Source: Dyella sp. AtDHG13 (GTDB taxonomy: Bacteria > Pseudomonadota > Gammaproteobacteria > Xanthomonadales > Rhodanobacteraceae). From it: DNA of 64,000 bases. Under the pieces are notes generated by a model. That model was not told where the DNA came from. It searched no databases and worked only from the letters and a program-made list of their open reading frames with translations. The stretch lies in contig NZ_QICJ01000015.1 in the NCBI RefSeq assembly GCF_003201105.1, forward strand, positions 1 through 64,000, in the 5' to 3' direction. Below are positions 15,963-24,237 of the stretch, in pieces; the stretch's first letter is position 1; each line of letters begins with the position of its first letter. A program made the translations under genes and the position numbers.

Positions 15963-16271
15963 CTACCACCATGGCCGCACCAGCAGCGCGGCGATAGCCA
16001 GCACCAGACCCAGCAAGCCGACAAGGCGGCTGCCCCGGCCACTACGTCCCGCCGGCATGGCACGAAACGCACGATAGACGTCCGAAAGGGTTGCGTTGCT
16101 ACTCACGTTGGGAAGAGCCCCAAAGACTTCGTACCATCCGAAGCACAGCATTGCGCAGGACAACAGGTAGGACCGCGGCGGTTCAAAAAGCAGCAGCGAA
16201 ACAGGCCCCATCACCAGCGCGACGAAGACGCCCCAGACCTTGTTCCATGCGAGTCCGCGTTCCTTTTCCAC
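15963..16271 (-). CDS. Small hypothetical membrane protein
   Basis: A 102-residue protein with three hydrophobic stretches: VWGVFVALVMGPVSLLLF, YLLSCAMLCFGWYEVFGAL and LVGLLGLVLAIAALLV. The start is a GTG preceded by a GGAAGGGG site. It follows the next hypothetical gene by 23 bp and is probably in the same transcript. No family is recognised. A short connector SDVYRAFRAMPAGRSGRGSR between the last two segments is likely cytosolic. Confidence 0.6.
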   Translation of the reverse strand: MEKERGLAWNKVWGVFVALVMGPVSLLLFEPPRSYLLSCAMLCFGWYEVFGALPNVSSNATLSDVYRAFRAMPAGRSGRGSRLVGLLGLVLAIAALLVRPWW

Positions 16272-16294
16272 GCCCTATCGCCCCTTCCGCATCA

Positions 16295-16642
16295 TCAACC
16301 GAAGTGGCTGTGAATAAGCTTCACCACCGTCTGACGGTCATGCTCAATCCCCGACGAACGATATTGCTCCGTATCCCGACTCGCCCAGCCATCGATCACC
16401 CGAACACCCGCCGCGCAACCATCCAGCTTGATGGCAAAGATGTGCGCCCCCGTCCAACTGCGATGAAAGTGCAGCCAGCCATCCTCGAAGTAGATGAACC
16501 ACCTGTCATCCATATCGACGGGAACATGGCCACCGCGCATGCGGGCGGCGACAGCGTCCGAGAAAATATCCGGCACATCCAGGCGTTCGCGCTTTTCGGG
16601 AGCGGGTAACGTTTTCCAGGAAGCGCGGGTGACTGGGTCCAT
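16295..16642 (-). CDS. Hypothetical protein (WFIYFEDGWLHFHRSWTG motif)
   Basis: A 115-residue soluble protein. It has a distinctive aromatic core at about 47-66 (RWFIYFEDGWLHFHRSWTG) followed by HIFAIKLDG and RVIDGWASRDTEQYRS, which reads like a compact beta-rich domain. An AGGAG site lies nine bases before the ATG at 16640-16642, which supports a real gene. The order with its neighbours (SUKH-like gene upstream, membrane protein downstream, all on the minus strand) suggests a small accessory operon. No function can be assigned. Confidence 0.6.
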   Translation of the reverse strand: MDPVTRASWKTLPAPEKRERLDVPDIFSDAVAARMRGGHVPVDMDDRWFIYFEDGWLHFHRSWTGAHIFAIKLDGCAAGVRVIDGWASRDTEQYRSSGIEHDRQTVVKLIHSHFG

Positions 16643-16719
16643 TATTCAAAGCTCCTGCGGGTATCCGGCGATTGACCACCGATCCGAGGTCCGTTTTAGG
16701 TCGAAAGCAGACGGCTGAT

Positions 16720-17361
16720 CTACGTCCGCTCGCTGTCGATCTCGTCCAGTTCATCGGCCCACATTGCCCCCTCATCGAGAGCCGTTGGATCGTAGGATCG
16801 CAGGTGTTCGCGCATCGTATCCACTGCCTCCCTCGGCACCTGTCCATATACGAAAGTAGAGCCGTTGCGCTTGGCGGCCTCTTGAATCATCTCGCGAAAT
16901 CGCAAAAGCGTCTCGGACAGGGCCAAGACGTCCTTGTTGATATAACAAGGTCGAAAGCCATCGTCATGGTTCAGATAAACAACTGATCCTGACAGCGCTA
17001 TGGCGATAGAGTCCCCGGAACCGTTGGAGCCAATGACGTAAAAGTTGCCGAATTTGCCGTCTTTCAATCGCCATAGCTGATCGACGGTTGGGAGGGGACC
17101 TGACTTGGGTGGCCGAAAGTCTAGGAAAGGCGCAACCGATGCGGGTAACCCAACATCTCGAAGGAAAGCCGCGGCCGTTGTGGACAGACCATGATGGATA
17201 CCGATGTGCCTCGCCAGGCACATGTGTGGAAGCCATGGGCGCGATTTGCACCCATAACTGCTGACATCCGCCCCGCGCGTCGCCACAGCGCCAATCCGCA
17301 GCGCTTCATAAGAATACTGACACCGACAGGAGTCACTGCACTGACGAGTGCGATGAGACAT
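16720..17361 (-). CDS. SUKH-superfamily (SMI1/KNR4-like) immunity-type protein
   Basis: The region from about residue 55 to 180 fits the SUKH fold: GLSTTAAAFLRDVGLPASVAP, then LWRLKDGKFGNFYVIGSNGSG, SIAIALSGSVVYLNHDDGFRPC and INKDVLALSETLLRFREMIQ. SUKH proteins usually act as immunity proteins for polymorphic or contact-dependent toxins. The start is uncertain: ATG at 17359-17361 has GGAG four bases upstream and gives 213 residues with a Cys-rich head, while ATG at 17221-17223 gives 167 residues and starts nearer the domain. No cognate toxin gene is seen nearby, so it may be an orphan immunity gene. Confidence 0.6.
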   Translation of the reverse strand: MSHRTRQCSDSCRCQYSYEALRIGAVATRGADVSSYGCKSRPWLPHMCLARHIGIHHGLSTTAAAFLRDVGLPASVAPFLDFRPPKSGPLPTVDQLWRLKDGKFGNFYVIGSNGSGDSIAIALSGSVVYLNHDDGFRPCYINKDVLALSETLLRFREMIQEAAKRNGSTFVYGQVPREAVDTMREHLRSYDPTALDEGAMWADELDEIDSERT

Positions 17362-17444
17362 CTTGCTCCAACCGTCTCTCACAGTCTGAAGAGCTCGGAT
17401 GCGCATGGTTAGCGCACCAATCAAGTTCGGATATGGAGAAAGCT

Positions 17445-18008
17445 ATGAAACTTGCGCTATTAGTAGCGGCTGGACTCGCTTTCGGCTCATGTTCTCTGAG
17501 CACATTGGCTCAAACTGCGATTACTGGCGAAAGCCAACTGGTCAATCAATTCCTGACACGCGAAAGCACGGACAACCAGCTTGCGTTACAGTTTGCACCA
17601 ATACATTCCGTGCTCGATGTAAATCGGATATTGCTCTCGTCAAAGGTATCGGGAACAGCGTTCGACAAGCTCTCTCCTGCCGCCAAGCAGCGATTCCTGG
17701 CCAGTTTGACCTTCAATGAAAATGGCCTCACAGGCTTTAGCTACGCCGATATCGAGCGGGAACTAACCCCTAGCGATATCTATCAGTTGCTGAGCCTATT
17801 CGGCGTTCAACGACTGGCGCCGACCGCTTCCAAGGGGGCTCGAATCGATACCGCAACTGATGCTTTGATTCATGCGTCACCCATGACCTGCGGCCCGGGC
17901 CACACCGTGGATCCCGGCAGTGGTGGCTGTGACCACGATGGGTATCGCTGTCAGTCTCGCGGAACCTGTCTCCAAACGATGCAGGCGATCTGTACCAGTA
18001 ACTGCTAA
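17445..18008 (+). CDS. Secreted hypothetical protein with Cys-rich C-terminus
   Basis: A 187-residue exported protein. A signal peptide MKLALLVAAGLAFGSCSLST..LAQ is followed by a helical middle region (AKQRFLASLTFNENGLTGFSYADIERELTPSDIYQLLSLFGV). The last about 40 residues contain six cysteines in a Gly/Asp-rich setting (TCGPGH, GGCDHDGYRC, GTCLQ, AICTSNC). The ATG at 17445 has GGAG seven bases upstream; an ATG at 17433 is also in frame. The C-terminus ends exactly on a Cys. It lies 60 bp before a secreted thioredoxin-fold gene, so disulfide chemistry may link the two. No family is recognised. Confidence 0.7.
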   Translation: MKLALLVAAGLAFGSCSLSTLAQTAITGESQLVNQFLTRESTDNQLALQFAPIHSVLDVNRILLSSKVSGTAFDKLSPAAKQRFLASLTFNENGLTGFSYADIERELTPSDIYQLLSLFGVQRLAPTASKGARIDTATDALIHASPMTCGPGHTVDPGSGGCDHDGYRCQSRGTCLQTMQAICTSNC

Positions 18009-18068
18009 TTTCCCATGGAATCGATGCACGCCGCTTCGTTGGCGTGCATCTTCAAACAGGAGTAAGCG

Positions 18069-19041
18069 GTGATCCGACATTTCACCAAGCATGCGCTAAC
18101 GGCCAGCATGGTCTTGGCGCTGACCCTTGCCACAGGAACCGCATTGAAGGTGACGGCCGCGCCGGCATCTGTCGCCGATACAACGACCATCCAAGACGCT
18201 TACAACCAAATTAATGCGTTGAATCTCGACGCCGTCGATGTGCCGATCAAGGCGCAACGTATCGCTGCGTTGTACGAAGAAAAAATCTCGCCATTTCAAA
18301 TAGCCGGAAAGCTTGCGAAATTGGGCATCGATGACCTCACTTTGATCTTCCGGGCCGCAGATACAGCTTCGTTCTACCTAGTTGAACAGCGGTACGTCAC
18401 GGACATGGAGCTTGATTTGCAAGCTCTGGAGTCGCGTGGCGCAGCCAAGGACGTCGACTTTGCTGAGTTGTACGGCGCATACATAGAACTACGGCAATTC
18501 GATAAGGCAGTGAGCCTGAAAGATGCGCACCCCGGCATGACAGTTCCTGCGCTGCCCAAGCTCTCAATAATGGACATGAGCCCCGGCGAGCAAGAAGTGC
18601 TCCAGGTGTCGCCCATCGACGGCTCTGTTTCAAGTGCTCACGTTGATGTTAGTAAAGGCCCCATGATCGTCGTCGTGGGACACCCGTATTGTCATTTTTT
18701 TTTCGCAAAATGCTGTCGCGGTCATTGAAGGCAATCCAACACTCAACGACGTTTTTCGTAGACGCGCTATTTGGATCACTCCACCCTCGCGAAACCTGGA
18801 CAACCAAGCCGTTCAAGAGTGGAACGACAACCACGCTTCCATCAAGTTCGATATCGCCTACTCCCGAGACTCCTGGAAAGGCATATCAACCTGGGAGACA
18901 CCGGTTTTCTATTTCTATCGCGACGGAGTGTTGAAGGACACCGTGATCGGCTGGCCCAAAGGCGGAAACCTTCCCGCACTGCAGAAGGGCATGCAGTCGA
19001 TCGGCATCTTGAATGCGAATGCGGCAAAAACAAGTAATTAG
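18069..19041 (+). CDS. Secreted thioredoxin-fold protein, frame broken at a T9 run
   Basis: From the GTG at 18069 (AGGAG upstream) a signal peptide leads into a helical domain, then PMIVVVGHPYCHF, where a thioredoxin-like fold begins. In the deposited frame translation stops at 18726-18728. One base of offset after the nine T at 18695-18703 opens a further 110 or so codons to a TAG at 19039-19041: NAVAVIEGNPTLNDVF, SRDSWKGISTWETPVFYFYR and GVLKDTVIGWPKGGN. These supply the missing cis-Pro strand (TPVFYFY) of the fold. Eight T would fuse the frames. The break could be a recent mutation, a sequencing error in the homopolymer, or polymerase slippage. Only one Cys lies at the expected active-site turn. 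Confidence 0.7.
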
Positions 19042-19509
19042 CATTGCCTATTCGGAGTCGGCTCAGCGGGCCTGAGCGCAGAGTTCCGCCCCATCGATAC
19101 ACCTGTGGAGCGAAGCCACCATACAATCGCACTCGCAGTTTCACTGGGCTCTATCTGAGCCAGTTGTTGATGTCCGCCCTGTCCGCGGAAGCGGATCCAT
19201 ACACCAGCGCCCAAGAGCAACCCGGTGGTCGAATGCATGCTGCCCCATCTTGCATCGATAACCAGGTGCATTAACGAAAAATGCGAATCCAACGGCTACA
19301 CCAGTCACGGCGTGCGGTTTCAGTGCTCTCTCCGAGCTCCCAAGACGGGAAGCGCCCCATGGGAGTCAACCTGCGGATGGCGAATCGGGAAAGTGTCGCG
19401 TCGATTCCCATTGTGCGTCACGACGGGCTCGACACCACGGACGACCTGCCGCGGGACGGTCGTTGCGTCACCGACTATTGGTTCTGAATCGCGTTCCTTG
19501 AGGGAGCGT
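19042..19509. other. Gene-poor gap at the right end of the accessory region
   Basis: Open frames here are short and overlap the LysR gene or lack initiation signals. A 68-codon plus-strand frame at 19281-19487, ending GRCVTDYWF, has no ribosome-binding site that I can see. No terminator, repeat or RNA gene is recognised. The segment could hold decayed remains of an accessory gene. Confidence 0.4.
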
Positions 19510-20385
19510 CTAGCCGTTCGCTTCTGCCATCAACCACACCCGGAATGCATCCATCGCCGCGGTGGCGGGTGTCGACGATGCGCGCACCAGGTAGTAGCTG
19601 CCATCGGCCTTCATGGCCTGGGAGCCGATACGCACCAGCCGGCCGGAAGCCAGCGCGTCTTGCACCAGCACGCTGCGTCCCAGCGCGATGCCTTGGCCCG
19701 ACTCCGCCGCTTGCAGCAGCAGGGAGGAGTCGCTGTAGAGCGGGCCAGACGGGTTTGCTGCAAGGGCGCCGCCGATCTGGTCCTGCCAGTGGCTCCAGCT
19801 GAAGAAGTCGTCACGCAGCAGCATGTCCTGCGTCATGTCTTGCAGGCTGCGCACATTGCGCTTCTCGAGGAAGGCCGGAGACGCCACGGGGAAAACGGTT
19901 TCGTCGAAGAGTGCTTCGCACGTCAGTCCCGGCCAGTTCCCTTTGCCGTAGCGGATGGCGAAATCGACCTCGTCGGCTTCCAGGTCGATCAGGTCGGCTG
20001 TGGCGTGCAGCTTGAAGTCCACGTCGGGGTGGGCGCCGAGAAAACCGGCGAGCCTGGGCATCAGCCATCGGCTCACCAGGGATGGCGGTGCGCTGAGCGA
20101 TAGCCGGTTGGTAGGCTGGCTGCGTAGCGAGCGGCCGGTGGCCGAGAGTTTCTCGAGGAACTCGGCAACGACTTCCCGCAGCATGTCGCCGGCTTTGGTG
20201 AGGGCGACGTCGCGATGGTTTCGCAGGAGCAGACGGGTGCCGTAGAACGCTTCCAGTGCGCGTATCTGGTGGCTGACCGCGCTGACGGTCAGGTGAAGTT
20301 CCTCCGCGGCCCCGGTAAAGCTTCGCAGGCGGCTGACGCTTTCGAAGGTGCGGAGCGTGTGCATGGGCGGCAAGGCGAAAGGCAT
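19510..20385 (-). CDS. LysR-family transcriptional regulator (GcvA-like)
   Basis: A 291-residue regulator. The N-terminal winged helix-turn-helix is clear (LRTFESVSRLRSFTGAAEELHLTVSAVSHQIRALE), followed by the linker helix and a substrate-binding domain (LSLSAPPSLVSRWLMPRLAGFL, and ADEVDFAIRYGKGNWPGL typical of the GcvA subgroup). It is divergently transcribed from a secreted alpha/beta-hydrolase gene, with a 172 bp shared gap containing a GTTGAA/TTCAAC inverted repeat. Regulation of that hydrolase is therefore likely. The effector is unknown. Confidence 0.93.
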   Translation of the reverse strand: MPFALPPMHTLRTFESVSRLRSFTGAAEELHLTVSAVSHQIRALEAFYGTRLLLRNHRDVALTKAGDMLREVVAEFLEKLSATGRSLRSQPTNRLSLSAPPSLVSRWLMPRLAGFLGAHPDVDFKLHATADLIDLEADEVDFAIRYGKGNWPGLTCEALFDETVFPVASPAFLEKRNVRSLQDMTQDMLLRDDFFSWSHWQDQIGGALAANPSGPLYSDSSLLLQAAESGQGIALGRSVLVQDALASGRLVRIGSQAMKADGSYYLVRASSTPATAAMDAFRVWLMAEANG

Positions 20386-20397
20386 GGCGTGTCCAAG

Positions 20398-20414
20398 GTT
20401 GAAGGGCGTTCAAC
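20398..20414. promoter_or_regulatory. Inverted repeat GTTGAA-N5-TTCAAC, candidate LysR binding site
   Basis: GTTGAAGGGCGTTCAAC has perfect 6 bp arms and lies 13 bp outside the LysR start codon, a common place for an autoregulatory recognition site. A looser TTGAA...TTCA repeat follows directly at about 20420-20437 and could be the activation site for the divergent hydrolase gene. Assignment is by symmetry and position. Confidence 0.5.
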
Positions 20415-20557
20415 GGCGCTTGAAAAAATATCGATTCACGCGGGCGCGCGCCACCCGAATACTGGCAACGCCATGGGATCAGGCCGCCTTGTCGCGAGGC
20501 GGGCACGTCGCATGGCGTTGTCACGCCCTGCCATTCCGTATGCCCGATGGAGACTAT

Positions 20558-21499
20558 ATGCGACTTGCCGTGCTTCTATCCTTCCTGCTGTTGTGCGCGT
20601 TGGCGCCGTCCTCGCAGGCCACGCCGCTGCACGAGGGTTGGCAACCCGTCGATGGTCTGCAGATCTTCTACCGCGAAGGCGGCAATCCCGACGACCCGAC
20701 GGTGGTGTTTCTTCACGGGAACCCGCTGTCATCCCTCATGTACGTCGACGTGATGGAGACGTTGGCCCGTACCGGCCACGTGCATGTCATCGCCATGGAC
20801 TATCCGTCCTTCGGCTACTCGGATGCGCCGGACCACCAGCGCTACGCCTATACGTTCGATCACCTCGCGCAGACGGTGGACGGCTTTCTGAAGGCGCGTC
20901 ACATCACGCGCTACAGCCTTTACATGCAGGATTACGGCGTGCCCGTGGGCTTCCGCCTGATGACTATGCATCCGGACTCCATCGCCGCCGTGATGGTGCA
21001 GAACGGGGTGATTCACCTCGATGGCTTTCCTTCCGCGCAGGATCCGCAGGGAGAGCTGCGGCAGCATTGGGAGCATCGCAACGCTGCCGTGGACAGCCGC
21101 CGCGCCGCCTATGTGCGATCCCTGCCTTATCCCAGCGCCGCCGACCGGGACGACGAGGATCACGCCGGCCCGGACGCGCTGATGCAGATGACCGCCGCCG
21201 CGCAGCGACCAGGCATCATCGATGCGCGAAACGATCTGTGGTTCGACTACGGCAACAACGTGAAGCGCTACCCCGCGTGGCAATCACTGCTCAAGCGGCT
21301 GAACGTTCCGGTGCTTGTCCTGTGGGGCAACAAGGATCAGTTCTTCACCACGCCGGGCGCGTTTGCCTATAAGCGCGATGCACCGCAGGCGGAGATTCAT
21401 ATCCTCGACTCCACGCATTTCGCCACGCTCGATGCGCCCGATACGGTGGCTGGTCTGGTGAATGAATTTCTCGCGGCGCATCGTGATGCGTTGAAATAA
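20558..21499 (+). CDS. Secreted alpha/beta hydrolase (haloalkane dehalogenase/epoxide hydrolase-like)
   Basis: A 313-residue exported hydrolase with a signal peptide ending near SSQA (about 21). Fold motifs include VVFLHGNPLSSLMY (oxyanion loop HGNP), the nucleophile elbow YMQDYGVPVGFRL with Asp as nucleophile, and a C-terminal ILDSTHFATLDAP carrying the catalytic His. An Asp nucleophile places it with haloalkane dehalogenases and epoxide hydrolases. However, Tyr replaces the halide-binding Trp that normally follows the Asp in dehalogenases, so dehalogenase activity is doubtful. GGAG lies upstream of ATG 20558. It is probably controlled by the divergent LysR protein. Confidence 0.85.
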   Translation: MRLAVLLSFLLLCALAPSSQATPLHEGWQPVDGLQIFYREGGNPDDPTVVFLHGNPLSSLMYVDVMETLARTGHVHVIAMDYPSFGYSDAPDHQRYAYTFDHLAQTVDGFLKARHITRYSLYMQDYGVPVGFRLMTMHPDSIAAVMVQNGVIHLDGFPSAQDPQGELRQHWEHRNAAVDSRRAAYVRSLPYPSAADRDDEDHAGPDALMQMTAAAQRPGIIDARNDLWFDYGNNVKRYPAWQSLLKRLNVPVLVLWGNKDQFFTTPGAFAYKRDAPQAEIHILDSTHFATLDAPDTVAGLVNEFLAAHRDALK

Positions 21500-21529
21500 T
21501 CGCGGCACGCCGGTGCACCGATGCCGATG

Positions 21530-23014
21530 TTAAAGCAAGCCCAACTGCGTCGCCTTCAAGGTAGCCGCAGCGCGGGTGGTGCACTCCAGCTTGCGGAAGG
21601 CGCTTTCGACGTGCGTGCGCACGGTGCTGGGGCTGATGCCCAGCTTGCGCGCGGCTTCCTTGTTACTGGCGCCCAGGCTGATCCAGCGCAGCACGTCGCG
21701 TTCGCGCGGCGTCAGCAGGCTGGTCAGCGCGGCGACGGCCGGTTTGTTTCGGTTCGCGCGCGGGCCTTTGAAGAGCGCGCGCACCACATCGGCGTCGTGG
21801 CGTCCGGCGGCGGCTTCCGCCTGCATCACGGCCTGGGCGGCGCTTTCATCCATGGCTTCGCGCCAGGGCCGGGCCGCGCGCAAGGCCGCCCATGCGGTGG
21901 CTGCGGAGAGGATGCGCCCTTCGATGGGGATGTTTCCGCTCGTGGCTTCCCGGTAGTAGCCGGAGCCGTCCGGCCGTTCGTACGCATAGGACGCGATGTC
22001 GGCCTCGCCGGCCAGGCTGCCGAGTTGGCGCGCCGCGCGTCCGGACCAGTAGGGGACAAGGCGCACGCGCTCCCACTCCGGGTCCAGCAGTTTGCCGGGC
22101 GTATCCCAGACCATGTTCGGTACGGCGGCGCGGCCGATGCCATGGATAAGCGCGGCCCGGTACACCTTCTGCTGGCGGGCTTCGTCCAGTTCCAGCGCGA
22201 TGGCCGTGTCCCTGGCCAGCTGCGCGACGCGCCGGGAATGCCCGGTCATCCACGGCAGTTTCAGGTCGATGACGTCGGCCAGTATTTCCAGCGACGTGGT
22301 GCGGCCAGCGAACACGTCGCCGAGCGAACAGGCGCCGCATAACGTGGGGTCGCTCTCCAGTTCCGCCAGCCAGTGCGCGGCGTTGGCGATCAGCAAGGAG
22401 GCAAGGCCGACGGAGTAGAGCACGTCGGCGCGTTGTCCGATGAGCTCGCAGGCCTGCTCGAAACCATAGAGGCGATGGAAAACGTCCAGGTCGCCGGCGA
22501 GCGATGCCATGTAGACCGAGGCGGGAATCTGCTCGCCCTGCAAACCATCCGGCGCGCCGGCGCCGTTGTAGCTTTCGAACAGATGGCGCAGCGCGAATTG
22601 CGCGGGGTCGCTGAGGCCCAGCTCCCTGGCGATGTCCCCGGAGACTTCGCAATGGATACGCGACAGCGAGTGGAACGCCGAGCCGTTCCCCTTGGTGCCG
22701 GCGCGAAAGCCGCTGCCGGGCGAGCGAATGGCAAGCAGCGCCTTGCGCGCGCTGACGTCATCGCCGACCAATCGCGCCAGCTCCGGCGCATTGGCGGTGC
22801 AGCCGGACCAGCGCAGCAGCGCGACGGTGGCTGCCTCCGCGCAGGCTTCCTCATCGGCGCCGGCCGCCTTGGCCAGTTGCCCGGCGATCCATGCGGCGCG
22901 CGGGGAGTGATCGGTGGGCTGGCCCATGGCCAGGTCGCCCACGAACGCGATCGAGCGGATCACGTCGAGCAGGGCAACGGCGGACACCTCTGCGTCAGAT
23001 TGGGACAGGTTCAT
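21530..23014 (-). CDS. LuxR-type regulator with degenerate HD-GYP-like domain
   Basis: A 494-residue protein. The N-terminal two-thirds is HD/HD-GYP-like (MTGHSRRVAQLARDTAIALEL, ALIHGIGRAAVPNMVWDTPG, YERPDGSGYYREATSGNIPIEGRIL). The C-terminal about 65 residues are a LuxR/GerE helix-turn-helix (LTPRERDVLRWISLGASNKEAARKLGISPSTVRTHV). The signature His-Asp is His-Gly and GYP reads GYY, so phosphodiesterase activity is probably lost and the domain may only sense. An ATG at 23057-23059 would add 15 residues; neither start has a clear ribosome-binding site. It is convergent with the LysR-linked hydrolase gene. Confidence 0.85.
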   Translation of the reverse strand: MNLSQSDAEVSAVALLDVIRSIAFVGDLAMGQPTDHSPRAAWIAGQLAKAAGADEEACAEAATVALLRWSGCTANAPELARLVGDDVSARKALLAIRSPGSGFRAGTKGNGSAFHSLSRIHCEVSGDIARELGLSDPAQFALRHLFESYNGAGAPDGLQGEQIPASVYMASLAGDLDVFHRLYGFEQACELIGQRADVLYSVGLASLLIANAAHWLAELESDPTLCGACSLGDVFAGRTTSLEILADVIDLKLPWMTGHSRRVAQLARDTAIALELDEARQQKVYRAALIHGIGRAAVPNMVWDTPGKLLDPEWERVRLVPYWSGRAARQLGSLAGEADIASYAYERPDGSGYYREATSGNIPIEGRILSAATAWAALRAARPWREAMDESAAQAVMQAEAAAGRHDADVVRALFKGPRANRNKPAVAALTSLLTPRERDVLRWISLGASNKEAARKLGISPSTVRTHVESAFRKLECTTRAAATLKATQLGLL

Positions 23015-23181
23015 GGGCAGGGAGCATAGCGCCAGGGTTCTCGCCACGGCCTCGGTCATTCATCCGATGGTTTGCGCGGATACCGGCGCGCAAGCTGCGC
23101 TCCAAGGTCGACCGCACGACGTGTCCGCCTTCCGCGATGTACGTCCCGCTTCCTTTCGTCAAATAACCTTTGGAGATTCTG

Positions 23182-23961
23182 ATGAAGATCAAAGCTTTCG
23201 GTCTCGCCGCCCTGGCCGCCATGACCCTCGCATCCGCCGCCCACGCCGCCACCGACGTGGCGCCCGCCTCCCAGGACACCATCAGGAATGTCGTGCTGGT
23301 GCACGGCGGCTTCGTGGATGGTTCCGGCTGGCAGAAGGTGTACGACATCCTCAGGAAGGACGGCTACAACGTCACCATCGTCCAGAACCCCACCACCTCG
23401 CTGCCCGACGACGTCGCCGTCACCAAGCGCGCCATTGCCCAGCAGAACGGCCCGGTGGTGCTGGTCGGGCACTCGTACGGCGGCGTGGTGGTGTCCGAAG
23501 CCGGCACCGACCCCAAGGTGCAGCGCCTGGTGTACATCGCCGCCTTTGCGCCGGATACGGGCGAGTCGGTGCAGAGCCTGATCGCCAACCCGCCGCCGGG
23601 CGCAGCGCAGCCGCCGATCCTGCCGCCGCAGGATGGCTTCCTGTTCCTGGATCGCGCGAAGTTCGCGGCCGCCTTCGCTGGCGACGTGTCCCCCGCCGAA
23701 GCCAGCTTCATGGCCGATTCGCAGGTGCCGTGGGGTGTCCAGGCGCTGGCCGGGCAGGTGACGGTGCCGGCGTGGAAGTCCAAGCCCAGCTGGTATCTGG
23801 TGACCCGCGACGACCGCATGATCCCGCAGCAGGCGCAGCACATGATGGCCAAGCGCGCAGGCGCGACAGTGGTGGAAACCGCAGGCAGCCATGCCATCTA
23901 TGTCTCCAAGCCGGAAGTCGTCGCCAAGCTCATCGAGCAGGCCTCGCACGGCAAGAAGTGA
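23182..23961 (+). CDS. Secreted alpha/beta hydrolase (serine esterase-like)
   Basis: A 259-residue exported alpha/beta-hydrolase of the short EstA/salicylate-esterase-like group. A signal peptide (MKIKAFGLAALAAMTLASAAHA) is followed by VVLVHGGFVDGSGWQKVYDIL, the nucleophile elbow VGHSYGGVV with the catalytic Ser, DDRMIPQQAQHMM (candidate Asp) and TAGSHAIYVSKPE (candidate His). GGAG lies well placed before ATG 23182. It is divergent from the LuxR-HD gene with a 167 bp gap and may be its target. The substrate is unknown. Confidence 0.88.
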   Translation: MKIKAFGLAALAAMTLASAAHAATDVAPASQDTIRNVVLVHGGFVDGSGWQKVYDILRKDGYNVTIVQNPTTSLPDDVAVTKRAIAQQNGPVVLVGHSYGGVVVSEAGTDPKVQRLVYIAAFAPDTGESVQSLIANPPPGAAQPPILPPQDGFLFLDRAKFAAAFAGDVSPAEASFMADSQVPWGVQALAGQVTVPAWKSKPSWYLVTRDDRMIPQQAQHMMAKRAGATVVETAGSHAIYVSKPEVVAKLIEQASHGKK

Positions 23962-24237
23962 TCGCAGGGAAGGAGCGGGGCGCGATGGCGCTCCGCTCTC
24001 CTGTTTGGACGGCTATACCGCAAAGGGCGAATGCGCGTTTCTGCAACGCAACAAGCATCGCGCTGCGAAACCGGGTTACAGTCCAGCCGAGTTATCGGGG
24101 CCATTACGACATGGCCTTTTTTTGGACATCGAAGCTGGATCGATCCAAATACGTGTTTCGCGCACGTCGGCCAGCGTCCATGGGTTGCGGCAACGCGAGC
24201 GGAGCGAAGGGTGAACAGAGCTGACAGGAAGGCAGTC

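Noticed and set aside
16640-16720. Short element around TTTTAGGTCGAAAGCAGACG in the accessory region
   Set aside because: It recalls a dispersed intergenic motif of proteobacteria, but one copy of about 20 bases is not enough to call a repeat.
19225-20103. Plus-strand 292-codon frame across the gap and the LysR gene
   Set aside because: Most of it is antisense to LysR and the unique first part has no start signal or family similarity.
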